Assembly: GCF_947072685.1 (NCBI RefSeq)
Contig: NZ_CAMTIK010000013.1
Span: forward strand, 1-55,039
Origin: an uncultured Cetobacterium sp.
GTDB taxonomy: Bacteria > Fusobacteriota > Fusobacteriia > Fusobacteriales > Fusobacteriaceae
Length of the DNA stretch: 55,039 bases
Direction of reading: 5' to 3'
Part shown: positions 25,032 to 34,049 of the stretch, one piece after another
How positions within the stretch are numbered: the first letter of the stretch is position 1
Layout: every line of letters begins with the position of its first letter
Made by a program: the position numbers and the translations under genes
Notes under the pieces: model-generated
Told to the model about the DNA's origin: nothing
Seen by the model: the letters and a program-made list of their open reading frames with translations, nothing else
Databases searched by the model: none

Positions 25032-25701
25032 AAAAATCATACTAGAATTAAAAAATATTTGTAAAAATTATTCTACCAAAACCGAGACTCTTGAGATTAT
25101 TAAAAATTTAAATCTTCAAGTTGAAGAAGGAGATTTTATATCTATTCTTGGCCAATCTGGTTCTGGAAAAACTACACTTTTAAATTTAATCGGCCTTTTA
25201 GATTCTGCCACTTCTGGAGAAATTTATATAAATGGAGATGAAATTTCTGTCAATAGTTCTTCGATAGATTTAATACGAAATAAAATGATTGGTTTTGTTT
25301 TCCAATTTCATTACCTACTTCCTGAATTTACCGCTCTTGAAAATGTCATGATCCCTGCATTAACTCAAGACTTTAATAAAAAAAAAGAAATAGAAAAAAA
25401 AGCTCTTGATCTTTTAAATGATGTGGGTCTTTCTCATAGAGCTGCTCATAAGCCTAACGAACTCTCTGGTGGAGAAAAACAAAGAGTCGCAATAGCACGT
25501 GCCTTGATCAATGATCCTAAAATTTTGCTTCTTGATGAGCCTACTGGGAATCTAGATAATGAAACAAGTGAGAAAATTTTTAATATTTTCAAACAAATTA
25601 ATGAAAATAAACGTCAAACAATTATAACAGTAACACATTCAAGAGAGCTTTCTGAAATTTCTCATAAAAAATTATTTCTAAAAAAAGGAATTATTGTTTA
25701 G
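25024..25701 (+). CDS. ABC transporter ATPase, LolD-like
   Basis: 225 aa. Walker A GQSGSGKT (about 39-46), Q-loop VFQFHYLLPEFTALENV, signature LSGGEKQR, Walker B LLLDEPTGNLD and H-loop THSRE are all intact. The GNLD ending of Walker B and the FHYLLPEFTALENV segment are typical of LolD/MacB-type ATPases. GGAGG lies inside the preceding permease gene, and the pair is translationally coupled. Confidence 0.88.
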   Translation: MTKKIILELKNICKNYSTKTETLEIIKNLNLQVEEGDFISILGQSGSGKTTLLNLIGLLDSATSGEIYINGDEISVNSSSIDLIRNKMIGFVFQFHYLLPEFTALENVMIPALTQDFNKKKEIEKKALDLLNDVGLSHRAAHKPNELSGGEKQRVAIARALINDPKILLLDEPTGNLDNETSEKIFNIFKQINENKRQTIITVTHSRELSEISHKKLFLKKGIIV

Positions 25702-25730
25702 TGAAAGTATAGAAGGTTAACAGGAATACC

Positions 25731-25736
25731 TATAAT
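25731..25736 (+). promoter_or_regulatory. possible -10 element of hpf
   Basis: TATAAT 23 nt before the hpf start codon; no convincing -35 (TATAGA at 17 bp). hpf may also be read through from the lol genes. Confidence 0.35.
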
Positions 25737-25758
25737 CCATAATAAAGGGGTGGTTTGT

Positions 25759-26319
25759 ATGAAAATAAACTATAACACTAACGGAGACCTTGTTATCACT
25801 GATGCTATAAAAGCTCACTGTGAAAAAAACTTTTCTAAATTAAAGAAATTTTTTGATAACATTTTAACTGTTAACGTAACTTTATCTGCTACTAAATCTA
25901 AAACTGGACCTCTACAAAGAGTTGATGCTAGAGTTCACCTTAATGGAAATGTTATAAAAGGTGTTTACACAGATGATGATCTTTATAATGCGATAGATCG
26001 TGTTACAGATATTCTGTCTAAACAAATTAAAAAACACAAAGAAAAGCTTAGAGATAACAATCATACTATCCCCACATTTGCTGATGGCAAAAAAATAACT
26101 TTTGAATCTTCAGATAACTCTATTACGGTTGAATCTACTAAAAGGATTGCAAGTGTAACAGTTAATCCCAGACCAATGGATATTGAAGAGGCCATCTTAC
26201 AGTTAGAAGCTTTGAATAAAGATTTTTATGTTTTTACAAATTCAGAGACTGGAGATATGAATATTGTTTATAAAAAAAGAAATGGAGATTATGGGCATGT
26301 AGAACCCGCTCATTTTTAA
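25759..26319 (+). CDS. hpf: ribosome hibernation promoting factor, long form
   Basis: 186 aa from the ATG after GGGGTGG; a GTG three codons upstream lies in the ribosome binding site. The N-terminal HPF/YfiA domain (about 1-100) and the C-terminal dimerisation domain (about 130-186, RIASVTVNPRPMDIEEAILQ ... FFVFTN-like) make this long HPF, which joins 70S ribosomes into 100S dimers in stationary phase. Followed by a strong terminator. Confidence 0.92.
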   Translation: MKINYNTNGDLVITDAIKAHCEKNFSKLKKFFDNILTVNVTLSATKSKTGPLQRVDARVHLNGNVIKGVYTDDDLYNAIDRVTDILSKQIKKHKEKLRDNNHTIPTFADGKKITFESSDNSITVESTKRIASVTVNPRPMDIEEAILQLEALNKDFYVFTNSETGDMNIVYKKRNGDYGHVEPAHF

Positions 26320-26325
26320 TCTCTT

Positions 26326-26357
26326 AGAACCCTAGTAGCTCTAGGGTTCTTTTTTTA
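26326..26357 (+). terminator. terminator after hpf
   Basis: AGAACCCTAG, a short loop, CTAGGGTTCT followed by a T-run. The 10-bp GC-containing stem is one of the strongest in the window. Confidence 0.9.
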
Positions 26358-26449
26358 TTTTGTAAAAATAAACAGGTTTATTTTATTTGTTAAATATGTT
26401 AAAATATTATTATTGTGAATAAATTTATTAGATATAATAGGAGGGAAAA

Positions 26450-27568
26450 TTGAAAAAAACAGATATTAAGATTGTCGACATTAAAAAAAGTTTTGATGGT
26501 GTTGATGTTCTAAAAAATATTAACTTAGAAATAAAGGACGGAGAGTTTTTTTCTATTTTAGGACCATCTGGTTGTGGTAAAACTACACTTTTAAGAATGA
26601 TAGCAGGATTTATTTCTCCTGATAGTGGTTCAATCTATCTAGGAGATAAAGATATAGTTAATCTGGCCCCAAATAAGAGAAACGTCAATACAATATTTCA
26701 AAAATATGCATTATTTCCACATTTGACAGTCTATGAAAATGTCGCTTTTCCACTTAGATTAAAAAAAATGGATGAAGCTACTATTGATTTAGAAGTTAAA
26801 AAATTTATAGACTTAGTTGATTTGAAAGATCATATCTATAAAAAACCTAACCAACTTTCTGGTGGACAGCAACAAAGAGTTTCAATTGCTAGAGCTCTTA
26901 TAAATAAACCCGGTGTTTTGCTTTTAGATGAACCTCTATCGGCTCTAGATGCTAAATTAAGACAGAATCTTCTTATTGAATTGGATAATATTCACGACGA
27001 AGTTGGTATAACATTTATATTTATTACCCATGACCAACAGGAAGCTTTATCCATTTCAGATAGAATTGCAGTTATGAATAATGGAGAAGTTTTACAGGTT
27101 GGAACTCCAGCCGAGGTTTATGAAGCTCCAGCCGATTCTTTTGTAGCTGACTTTATAGGTGAAAACAACTTCTTTAATGGTCAAATTTCAGAAATTTTTG
27201 ACAATACGTATGCTAAATTAAAAACTGAAAAATTAGGAGAGCTAGTCTTTGAATTAGATAAACCTGCAAAAGTAGGAGATAGAGTGCAAGTTTCTATTCG
27301 ACCAGAAAAGATACGAGTTTCTAAACATGTTCCGACTGGACTCACTGAAAAATATAATGTTTTAAAAGTTTACGTTGATGAATTAATCTACTCAGGATTC
27401 CAAAGTAAATATTTTGTTTGGATCAATGGTGATAAAAATCTATTATTTAAAGCTTTTAAACAGCATGCTGTTTATTTTGATGAAGATGACAACGATACAA
27501 TACACTGGGATGAGGATGCTTATATTTCTTGGCATGCCGATGATAGTTTTTTAGTTGAGGTGATATAG
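26450..27568 (+). CDS. potA: spermidine/putrescine ABC transporter ATPase PotA
   Basis: 372 aa from a TTG start 6 nt after AGGAGGG. Walker A GPSGCGKT (about 38-45), signature LSGGQQQR, Walker B LLLDEPLSALD, and a TOBE domain at the C-terminus after about 290. The sequence FQKYALFPHLTVYENVAFPL and the order A-B-C of the operon are standard for polyamine importers. It energises uptake through PotB and PotC. No potD follows. Confidence 0.9.
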   Translation: MKKTDIKIVDIKKSFDGVDVLKNINLEIKDGEFFSILGPSGCGKTTLLRMIAGFISPDSGSIYLGDKDIVNLAPNKRNVNTIFQKYALFPHLTVYENVAFPLRLKKMDEATIDLEVKKFIDLVDLKDHIYKKPNQLSGGQQQRVSIARALINKPGVLLLDEPLSALDAKLRQNLLIELDNIHDEVGITFIFITHDQQEALSISDRIAVMNNGEVLQVGTPAEVYEAPADSFVADFIGENNFFNGQISEIFDNTYAKLKTEKLGELVFELDKPAKVGDRVQVSIRPEKIRVSKHVPTGLTEKYNVLKVYVDELIYSGFQSKYFVWINGDKNLLFKAFKQHAVYFDEDDNDTIHWDEDAYISWHADDSFLVEVI

Positions 27569-28414
27569 TTGAAAAGAAAAGCTTCTGGGAATTTATATAG
27601 TATTCCACTTACCCTTTGGATGTCTATTTTCTTTGTTATTCCTATGTTAATTGTTCTATCTTATGCATTCTTAACTAAAGGAACTTATGGTGGAGTTAAA
27701 ATGATTTTCACCTTAAAAAATTTCAATGTATTTTTTGATCCTATATTCTTAAAAGTTTTATTTAGGACCGTATATATTTCAGTTATTGTTACAGTTTTTA
27801 CTGTTGCTCTAGCTATTCCTACAGCTTATTTTATAGCTCGATCAAAATATAAGCAAGAGATGTTAATTCTTGTTATTATTCCATTTTGGACTAATTTTTT
27901 AATAAGAATCTATGCTTGGATTTCAATTCTGGGTTCTAATGGTTTTCTAAATACAATTCTTATAAAATTAGGAATTATTGAAACGCCTTTAAAGCTTCTT
28001 TATAATACTGGCTCTGTTGTTCTTATAACAGTTTATACAAGCCTTCCTTTTGCAATCCTTCCACTTTATGCAATTATTGAGAAATTTGATTTTGCATTGG
28101 TCGAAGCTGCCAGAGACTTAGGTGCTACTAATAAACAAGCTTTTTTTAAAGTGTTTTTACCTAACATAAAATCAGGAATTGTTACCGCTATTTTATTTAC
28201 ATTTATTCCTGCTATGGGATCTTATGCTGTGCCAAGACTTGTTGGCGGAACACAAGCTACTATGTTAGGGAATATAATAGCTCAACATCTAACTGTAACT
28301 AGAAATTGGCCTTTAGCTTCTGCTATATCTGCTATGTTAATCTTGGTTACATCTGTTGCACTTCTTATATTTATGAGAAATGAAAAAAAATCTAAGGAGG
28401 CTAGTGATGAATAA
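27569..28414 (+). CDS. potB: spermidine/putrescine ABC transporter permease PotB
   Basis: 281 aa from a TTG directly after the potA stop, with GAGGTG upstream. Six membrane helices of the ABC importer type and the EAA loop VEAARDLGATNKQAFFKVFLP at about 175-195, which docks on PotA. Tightly coupled with potA and potC. Confidence 0.88.
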   Translation: MKRKASGNLYSIPLTLWMSIFFVIPMLIVLSYAFLTKGTYGGVKMIFTLKNFNVFFDPIFLKVLFRTVYISVIVTVFTVALAIPTAYFIARSKYKQEMLILVIIPFWTNFLIRIYAWISILGSNGFLNTILIKLGIIETPLKLLYNTGSVVLITVYTSLPFAILPLYAIIEKFDFALVEAARDLGATNKQAFFKVFLPNIKSGIVTAILFTFIPAMGSYAVPRLVGGTQATMLGNIIAQHLTVTRNWPLASAISAMLILVTSVALLIFMRNEKKSKEASDE

Positions 28415-29180
28415 AAGAAGGACTTCTTTATTTTTTTTCATTCTATCTATGGTATTCTTTTATCTACCTCTACTTATACTTGTAGCTTACTCTTTTAATG
28501 AAGGAAGGTCCAGCACTTGGCAAGGTTTCTCTTTAAAATGGTATAAAGAATTATTTCTATATTCTGATAACATATGGAAAGCTTTCAAATATAGCTTAAT
28601 TATAGGTATTATTTCCAGTACTGTCTCTACACTTATTGGTACTCTTGGAGCAATTGGTCTTCATTGGTATAATTTCAAGCATAAAAAATATTTAAAGGTT
28701 ATAACTTTTTTACCATTAGTTATCCCTGATATAATATTAGGAGTTTCTCTTTTGATTATGTTTGCTACCATTAAGCTTGAATTAGGACTTACAAGTATAT
28801 TTATAGCTCATACAACATTCAATATCCCTTTCGTATTGTTTATTGTTCTTTCAAGACTTGGAGAGTTTGATTACTCCATTGTAGAAGCTGCTTATGATTT
28901 AGGAGCTAATGAGATGCAGACACTAAAAAAAGTCATTCTTCCTATGCTTACTCCCGCTATAGTTTCTGGGTTTTTAATGTCTTTGACCCTCTCATTTGAC
29001 GACTTTGTAACAACTTTCTTTGTTGCTGGTCCTGGGTCTTCTACATTACCACTTAGAATCTATTCTATGATTAGACTCGGAGTTTCTCCTGTGGTGAATG
29101 CGCTGTCAGTTTTACTTATAGTTTTATCAATTGCACTTACACTTTCTACAAAAAGTTTACAAAAGTACTTTGTAAAATAG
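28407..29180 (+). CDS. potC: spermidine/putrescine ABC transporter permease PotC
   Basis: 257 aa from the ATG preceded by AAGGAGG, which overlaps the end of potB by 8 bp; an in-frame ATG nine codons earlier lacks a ribosome binding site. Six membrane helices, EAA loop VEAAYDLGANEMQTLKKVILP, and the PotC-typical LSFDDFVTTFFVAGPGSSTLP near the C-terminus. In many operons potD, the periplasmic binding protein, comes next; here a cyclophilin gene with its own promoter follows instead. Confidence 0.9.
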   Translation: MNKRRTSLFFFILSMVFFYLPLLILVAYSFNEGRSSTWQGFSLKWYKELFLYSDNIWKAFKYSLIIGIISSTVSTLIGTLGAIGLHWYNFKHKKYLKVITFLPLVIPDIILGVSLLIMFATIKLELGLTSIFIAHTTFNIPFVLFIVLSRLGEFDYSIVEAAYDLGANEMQTLKKVILPMLTPAIVSGFLMSLTLSFDDFVTTFFVAGPGSSTLPLRIYSMIRLGVSPVVNALSVLLIVLSIALTLSTKSLQKYFVK

Positions 29181-29198
29181 GTTTTTATATAGTATAAT
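29170..29198 (+). promoter_or_regulatory. promoter of the cyclophilin lipoprotein gene
   Basis: TTGTAA, 17 bp, TATAAT. The -35 overlaps the 3' end of potC, so the downstream gene can be expressed independently of potABC. Confidence 0.65.
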
Positions 29199-29226
29199 AC
29201 AATCAGCAAAAACAGGAGGGCTAAAT

Positions 29227-30012
29227 ATGAAAAAATTCATTAAATTACTATTCGTTTTAGTATTTTTAGTTGTTGTTGGAGGTTGCTCTTCATCAACTAC
29301 CAGTACACAAGCAGTAAAATATAACGATATTAGAGCTACCTTTGTAACATCTCAAGGAGATATTAGTTTCTACCTATATCCAGAAGCTGCTCCAATTACA
29401 GTAGCAAACTTTATAAACCTTGCTAAAAGAGGATTCTACGATAATACTAAAATTCATAGAGCTGTTGAGAATTTTGTAGTACAAGGTGGAGATCCTACAG
29501 GAAGAGGTGATGGTGGTCCAGGATACGCTATCCCAGATGAGTTCTCTAAGTGGCTAGACTTCTATCAGCCAGGAATACTTGCTATGGCTAATACAGGTCC
29601 TAAAACAGGTGGTTCGCAGTTTTTTTTCACACTGTACCCTGCTGATTGGTTAAATAACAAACATACAATTTTTGGAGAATTTATTGAAGACAAAGATTTT
29701 AATAACATTAAAAAATTAGAAGTTGGAGATGTTATTAAGGAAATTAAATTCACCGGGGATGTTGACTTATTCCTTTCTCTTCATAAAGATCAAGTTGAGG
29801 AATGGAATCAAACTTTAAATAAAAATTTTCCTGATTTAAAAAAATATCCTATAAAAAATAGAAGTGAATTTAGTGGAGAAGTTCAAGCTTATTATGATGA
29901 ACTGAAGGGAATCTATACTAAAAAAGATGATCGAAATTCTGAAGAAAAAGAATGGGCTATTCCTAGATTTATAAGAGCTACTGAAAAAAAGATTAAAGAC
30001 ATCAACAATTAA
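29227..30012 (+). CDS. cyclophilin-type peptidyl-prolyl isomerase, lipoprotein
   Basis: 261 aa. Lipoprotein signal with lipobox VGGC (C20) and a serine/threonine-rich linker, then a cyclophilin domain at about 35-180 with IHRAVENFVVQGGDPTGRG, MANTGPKTGGSQFFFT and WLNNKHTIFGEF. It should catalyse prolyl isomerisation of proteins in the periplasm. The 80-residue lysine-rich C-terminal extension after the domain is unusual in length. Cyclophilins of bacterial type lack the tryptophan needed for cyclosporin binding; that point was not checked. Confidence 0.87.
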   Translation: MKKFIKLLFVLVFLVVVGGCSSSTTSTQAVKYNDIRATFVTSQGDISFYLYPEAAPITVANFINLAKRGFYDNTKIHRAVENFVVQGGDPTGRGDGGPGYAIPDEFSKWLDFYQPGILAMANTGPKTGGSQFFFTLYPADWLNNKHTIFGEFIEDKDFNNIKKLEVGDVIKEIKFTGDVDLFLSLHKDQVEEWNQTLNKNFPDLKKYPIKNRSEFSGEVQAYYDELKGIYTKKDDRNSEEKEWAIPRFIRATEKKIKDINN

Positions 30013-30042
30013 CCATAACTGCTTAACTTGTTAAGTAATTAA

Positions 30043-30085
30043 AAAGATACTTTTTCATTATTCATGAAAAAAGTATCTTTTTTTT
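30043..30085 (+). terminator. terminator after the cyclophilin gene
   Basis: AAAGATACTTTTTCAT, a 5-nt loop, ATGAAAAAAGTATCTTT (one bulged A) and a run of T. Confidence 0.88.
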
Positions 30086-30097
30086 AAATAAAATATA

Positions 30098-30139
30098 AAT
30101 AGGAGATTCCTGCATCCAACGACACAGAATTCTCCTATT
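30098..30139 (-). terminator. hairpin downstream of the U32 gene, possible terminator
   Basis: On the minus strand AATAGGAGA plus ATTC pair with GAAT plus TCTCCTATT around a 12-16 nt loop. The T tract after it is interrupted (ATATTTTATTT), so termination may be partial. It lies 10 bp after the U32 stop codon. Confidence 0.5.
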
Positions 30140-30148
30140 ATTCAACTA

Positions 30149-31366
30149 CTATTTAACTCTTCTAATCATATCCATCTCTTCAAATCCACCTTCTATAACA
30201 ACTCTTACTATAGAATTAGGGTTTGCAGCTTCAACCTCTTCTTCTCCTAATTTTGAAATCAAGGTCATTTTAGGCATTATAATCTCTCTAGGTTTCCCAT
30301 TTGGAGTTATAATTTCTAAACTTTCTCCAGAAAGAACTCTGTTTCTGATTCCTAGAATATACTCATTCTCACCTAGTTTTTCCTCAATTTTAGCTACTAA
30401 TTGATGTGTTTGGCTATATGAATTTCTATCGTTGTAATTATTAGCCTCTTCTCCTGGTTGTCCATGATAGAATCCTTGAGTATATGATCTATTTGACGTA
30501 GATTGAATCTCTTCCATCCAAGTTGGATCATATTCATAATTTCCTGAATAATATTTATTTATAGCATCTTTATATACTTTTACAGCATTCGATACATAAT
30601 AAATTCCTTTCATTCTTCCTTCAATCTTTAATGAATCCACACCTAAATCCAATATTTTATCTATAATATCTATAGTACATAGATCTTTTGAGTTAAAAAT
30701 ATATGTTCCTCTCTCATCCTCATAAACTGGCATGTATTCATTAGGTCTTGTCTCTTCAACTAGATTATACTTCCATCTACAAGACTGTGCACAATCGCCT
30801 CTATTAGCATCTCTTCCAGTCATATAATTGCTCAATAAACATCTTCCTGATATTGACATACACATAGCTCCATGTACAAATACTTCTAACTCTATATCCG
30901 GTACTTTAGCTCTTATTTCTGCAATATTATCTAAAGAAATCTCTCTTGCTAAAACAACTCTTTTTGCTCCTAAGTCTTTCCACATTTTTACTGAACGCCA
31001 ATTTGTATTACTTGCTTGAGTACTTACACTTATATTTAGGTTTGTGTTTTCTTTTACAACCTGAAATACTCCTAAATCTGCAACAATAACTCCATCAACA
31101 CCAATCTCTTCTAGATAATTGACATAATCAGGTAATATCTCTAACTCATTATTGTGCGGGATTATATTTAACGCTACATAAACTCTTTTTTCCATTGAAT
31201 GTGCATATTCAACAGCCTCTTTTAACTCTTCATCATTAAAATTATGACTTCCAGCCCTTAGATTAAACATCTTTCCACCTAAAAATACTGCATCTGCTCC
31301 ATAGTGGAAAGCCATTTTCATTTTTTCCATATTTCCTGCTGGAGCTAATAATTCTGCTCTTTTCAT
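30149..31366 (-). CDS. U32 peptidase-family protein, probable tRNA hydroxylation protein TrhP
   Basis: 405 aa from the ATG 9 nt after AAAGGTG. PF01136 core with AELLAPAGNMEKMKMAFHYG at the N-terminus and the U32 signature EVFVHGAMCMSISGRC at about 165-180, followed by the cysteines of CAQSCRW and LCTIDII that may bind an Fe-S cluster. Relatives TrhP/YrrO and YegQ hydroxylate uridine-34 of tRNAs using prephenate; others (RlhA) act on 23S rRNA. The older peptidase name is probably wrong for this branch. It lies 17 bp after dnaB. Confidence 0.82.
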   Translation of the reverse strand: MKRAELLAPAGNMEKMKMAFHYGADAVFLGGKMFNLRAGSHNFNDEELKEAVEYAHSMEKRVYVALNIIPHNNELEILPDYVNYLEEIGVDGVIVADLGVFQVVKENTNLNISVSTQASNTNWRSVKMWKDLGAKRVVLAREISLDNIAEIRAKVPDIELEVFVHGAMCMSISGRCLLSNYMTGRDANRGDCAQSCRWKYNLVEETRPNEYMPVYEDERGTYIFNSKDLCTIDIIDKILDLGVDSLKIEGRMKGIYYVSNAVKVYKDAINKYYSGNYEYDPTWMEEIQSTSNRSYTQGFYHGQPGEEANNYNDRNSYSQTHQLVAKIEEKLGENEYILGIRNRVLSGESLEIITPNGKPREIIMPKMTLISKLGEEEVEAANPNSIVRVVIEGGFEEMDMIRRVK

Positions 31367-31382
31367 TTTTATTTTCACCTTT

Positions 31383-32723
31383 CTATTCTACCTTAGTCGT
31401 ATAATCTGCAAACTTTGTAATCTCATGGAAAAACTTCAAGCTTACAGCTCCGACTGGTCCATTTCTTTGTTTTCCAATAATAACTTCCGTTATACCTTTT
31501 TGTTCACTGTCATCGTTATAATAATCATCTCTATATAGAAATACAACCATATCAGCATCTTGTTCTATTGCTCCAGATTCTCTTAAGTCGGATAATATAG
31601 GTCTTCTATCCGCTCTTTGTTCAGGAGCACGCGATAACTGAGATAGGGCAATTATTGGTATATCTAACTCTCTTGCTATCCCTTTTAATGATCTAGATAT
31701 ATCTGAGATCTCTTGCTGTCTATTATCTGATTTTCCACTGCTTCCCTTTATCAATTGAAGGTAATCAATTACGATAATATCCAATTTACCTGCGGCTTTA
31801 AGCCTTCTCGCTATTGATCTTATCTCTAAAACATTTACGTTGGGAACATCTGCTATATTTATCTCGGCATTAGCCAATTTTCCACTAGCAATTCCTAGTT
31901 TTCCCCAGTCATCTTCACCCAAAAATCCATTTCTTATCTTTTGAAGTCCTATTCCTGCTTCAATAGCTAATAGTCTTTGAAGTAATTGAGAACTAGACAT
32001 CTCCAAACTAAAAACTAAAACTCCTTTTCCACTTTTCATTGCTGCATTTAAAGCTAGATTAAGGGCAAATGCAGTCTTTCCCATCGAAGGTCTAGCTGCA
32101 AGTATTACTAAGTCTGATGGGTGGAATCCACTGGTCATCTCATCAAAATGTTTAAATCCAGTTGAAATACCGGTAGTTACACCTTTATTTTGTAAAAGCT
32201 GTTCCAACCTTTCAAACTCATTTGTTACAACCTCTTTTAAACTAACTATATCTTTTGACTCTTTGCTTTCCGCGACTTTAAAAATCATTCCTTCAGCCTT
32301 ATCTAAAATAGTATCCACGTCCTCATATCCTTCATAAGTCATTTCAACTATTTTAGTACCTATATCTCCTAATTTTCTTAAGGTTGCTTTTTCTTTTATT
32401 ATCCTTGCATACGTTAAAATATTTGCTGCTGTAGGAACCTCTTCTATTATTTCATAAAAAATAGATTCTCCACCAATATCATCAAATTTATCTCTTCTTT
32501 TTAATCGATCCATAACAATAATTGGATCAATTGTTTCTCCTGAGCCATAAACTTCCTGCATAACTTCAAAAATTATTTTATGAGCCATCTTATAAAAATC
32601 ACCAGAGTGAACAATTTCTATCACTTCACTAAATATATCTGGCTTTAAAAATATACCTCCTAGAACTGATCTCTCAGCCTCTAGACTACTTGGAATTTTT
32701 CTCAGTTTTTCTATATCTTCCAT
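31383..32723 (-). CDS. dnaB: replicative DNA helicase DnaB
   Basis: 446 aa. N-terminal DnaG-interacting domain (PSSLEAERSVLGGIFL), then a RecA-like helicase with Walker A ARPSMGKTAFALN (about 210-222), Walker B IIVIDYLQLI, and SRAPEQRADRRP. AAAGGAT precedes the ATG. The order yybS-like - rplI - dnaB is conserved with Firmicutes. No intein was seen. Confidence 0.95.
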   Translation of the reverse strand: MEDIEKLRKIPSSLEAERSVLGGIFLKPDIFSEVIEIVHSGDFYKMAHKIIFEVMQEVYGSGETIDPIIVMDRLKRRDKFDDIGGESIFYEIIEEVPTAANILTYARIIKEKATLRKLGDIGTKIVEMTYEGYEDVDTILDKAEGMIFKVAESKESKDIVSLKEVVTNEFERLEQLLQNKGVTTGISTGFKHFDEMTSGFHPSDLVILAARPSMGKTAFALNLALNAAMKSGKGVLVFSLEMSSSQLLQRLLAIEAGIGLQKIRNGFLGEDDWGKLGIASGKLANAEINIADVPNVNVLEIRSIARRLKAAGKLDIIVIDYLQLIKGSSGKSDNRQQEISDISRSLKGIARELDIPIIALSQLSRAPEQRADRRPILSDLRESGAIEQDADMVVFLYRDDYYNDDSEQKGITEVIIGKQRNGPVGAVSLKFFHEITKFADYTTKVE

Positions 32724-32729
32724 ATTTCA

Positions 32730-33176
32730 CTATCCTTTTACTACTACTAAAACCTCAGCTTTTACTTCAGTGTGTAACTTTACGATTGCTTTATGCTCTC
32801 CTAAGCTTTTAATAGCGCACTCTATTTTTTTTCTATCTACATCTAACCCAAACTCTTTTTTTATTTCAGCAGAAATTTCTTTGTTTGTAATTGCTCCAAA
32901 CAATTTCCCATTATCTCCTATTTTACCATTTATAACCAGTTTTTTAGACTCTAATAATGCTTTAATTTCAATAGATTTATTCTTATTTTCTTCAGCTTTT
33001 TTAGCATCTTTTAATTTTTTATTTTCAATTTTTTTCAATTCTTCTGCCGTAGCTATAATTCCTTTGTTATTTTTTAATAGGAAGTTTCTTGCATATCCTT
33101 CTGAAACACTTACAATTTCTCCTTTTCTTCCTTGACCTGCCACATCAGCTGTTAATATTACTTGTAATTTTGACAT
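32730..33176 (-). CDS. rplI: 50S ribosomal protein L9
   Basis: 148 aa, usual length. The L9 signature GQGRKGEIVSVSEGYARNFLL at residues 15-35 is complete, followed by the long connecting helix rich in lysine (ENKKLKDAKKAEENKNK) and the C-terminal domain. AGGAGG ribosome binding site. Stop to dnaB start is 6 bp, so they share a transcript. Confidence 0.97.
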   Translation of the reverse strand: MSKLQVILTADVAGQGRKGEIVSVSEGYARNFLLKNNKGIIATAEELKKIENKKLKDAKKAEENKNKSIEIKALLESKKLVINGKIGDNGKLFGAITNKEISAEIKKEFGLDVDRKKIECAIKSLGEHKAIVKLHTEVKAEVLVVVKG

Positions 33177-33192
33177 AAAATCCTCCTAATAA

Positions 33193-33993
33193 CTATTTTT
33201 GTTTTTTTATTTGTATTTTTATTCCACTCCCTAAAGCTCCAAAAATAAATGCAAACTCTGGAGACATAAGTGTTAAAAATATACCTATGATAAAACTAAT
33301 TTGTTGTTTTTTTATCTTTTCATTTAATACTTTAGTAACAACTTTTATAAAATATAAAGAATACACTATTTTTAGAATACTCATTCCATTCACAATTAAT
33401 ATATTATCTAATCCTGAATATTTTTCTAGAAAAAATAATATCACATAGGGAATTAACCATAGATATGATACTTCCCAATTTATAAAACTCTCTTTATTTA
33501 AAAAATAATATGTAAAAAATACTGTCATATTCATATATACAAATACTAAGTATGAAAAATTTTCTTTTATATATGTAAAAGCCATATCAATTTCACTCTT
33601 AGAAAATTCTGTTTTTTGTGTATAGAGTGCTTTTAATTGCTCTAAACTAATATTTAAACTAACTCTGTTAAAATACATATAGATACAAACTAATCCACCT
33701 ACAATCAAACTTATTATAAATATTCTATCAAAATATTCTACTTTATCTCCATACTTTTTAAATAACAAGTATAAAATTTCTATCGATACAAATACTCCTA
33801 CATATGTTATTAAAAATTTATAGTCAACCCACCCTATAATGGCAATCGCAACAATATTAGCTATAATTTTTGTCTTCAAGTCAGCATTTTCAAGTTTTTT
33901 TATCTTATAGAAAGGTAAAAGCCAACTTAAAAGTGGCATTGATGTTGAAACTAAAAATAGTGCTGCTATAATAATTCCGGTTATAAAAAACAT
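33193..33993 (-). CDS. YybS-like (DUF2232) membrane protein
   Basis: 266 aa, seven to eight predicted membrane helices and a lysine-rich C-terminus. Sequence identity to a family is not obvious to me; the call rests on topology and on position upstream of rplI and dnaB, where Firmicutes have yybS (DUF2232) followed by yybT/gdpP. The phosphodiesterase gene gdpP is missing from this spot. Function unknown. Confidence 0.65.
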   Translation of the reverse strand: MFFITGIIIAALFLVSTSMPLLSWLLPFYKIKKLENADLKTKIIANIVAIAIIGWVDYKFLITYVGVFVSIEILYLLFKKYGDKVEYFDRIFIISLIVGGLVCIYMYFNRVSLNISLEQLKALYTQKTEFSKSEIDMAFTYIKENFSYLVFVYMNMTVFFTYYFLNKESFINWEVSYLWLIPYVILFFLEKYSGLDNILIVNGMSILKIVYSLYFIKVVTKVLNEKIKKQQISFIIGIFLTLMSPEFAFIFGALGSGIKIQIKKQK

Positions 33994-34018
33994 TTATCCT
34001 CCTAACTCGTCCAGGATA

Positions 34019-34047
34019 ATTATACCATAAAGGTAGAGATTTGTTAA
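34019..34047 (-). promoter_or_regulatory. promoter of yybS-like - rplI - dnaB - U32 operon
   Basis: Minus strand TTAACA, 17 bp, TATAAT with a TGG extension (extended -10). It lies in the 56 bp between dnaX and the yybS-like gene. Confidence 0.65.
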
Positions 34048-34049
34048 TA

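Noticed and set aside
26433-26438. Perfect TATAAT just upstream of potA
   Set aside because: It would start transcription at or beyond the ribosome binding site, giving a leaderless message; the true promoter is probably further upstream, but I could not define it.
30022-30035. CTTAACTTGTTAAG as an operator or second terminator after the cyclophilin gene
   Set aside because: The stem is only 5-6 bp of A/T pairs with a 4-nt loop and no T-run; the real terminator lies directly downstream.
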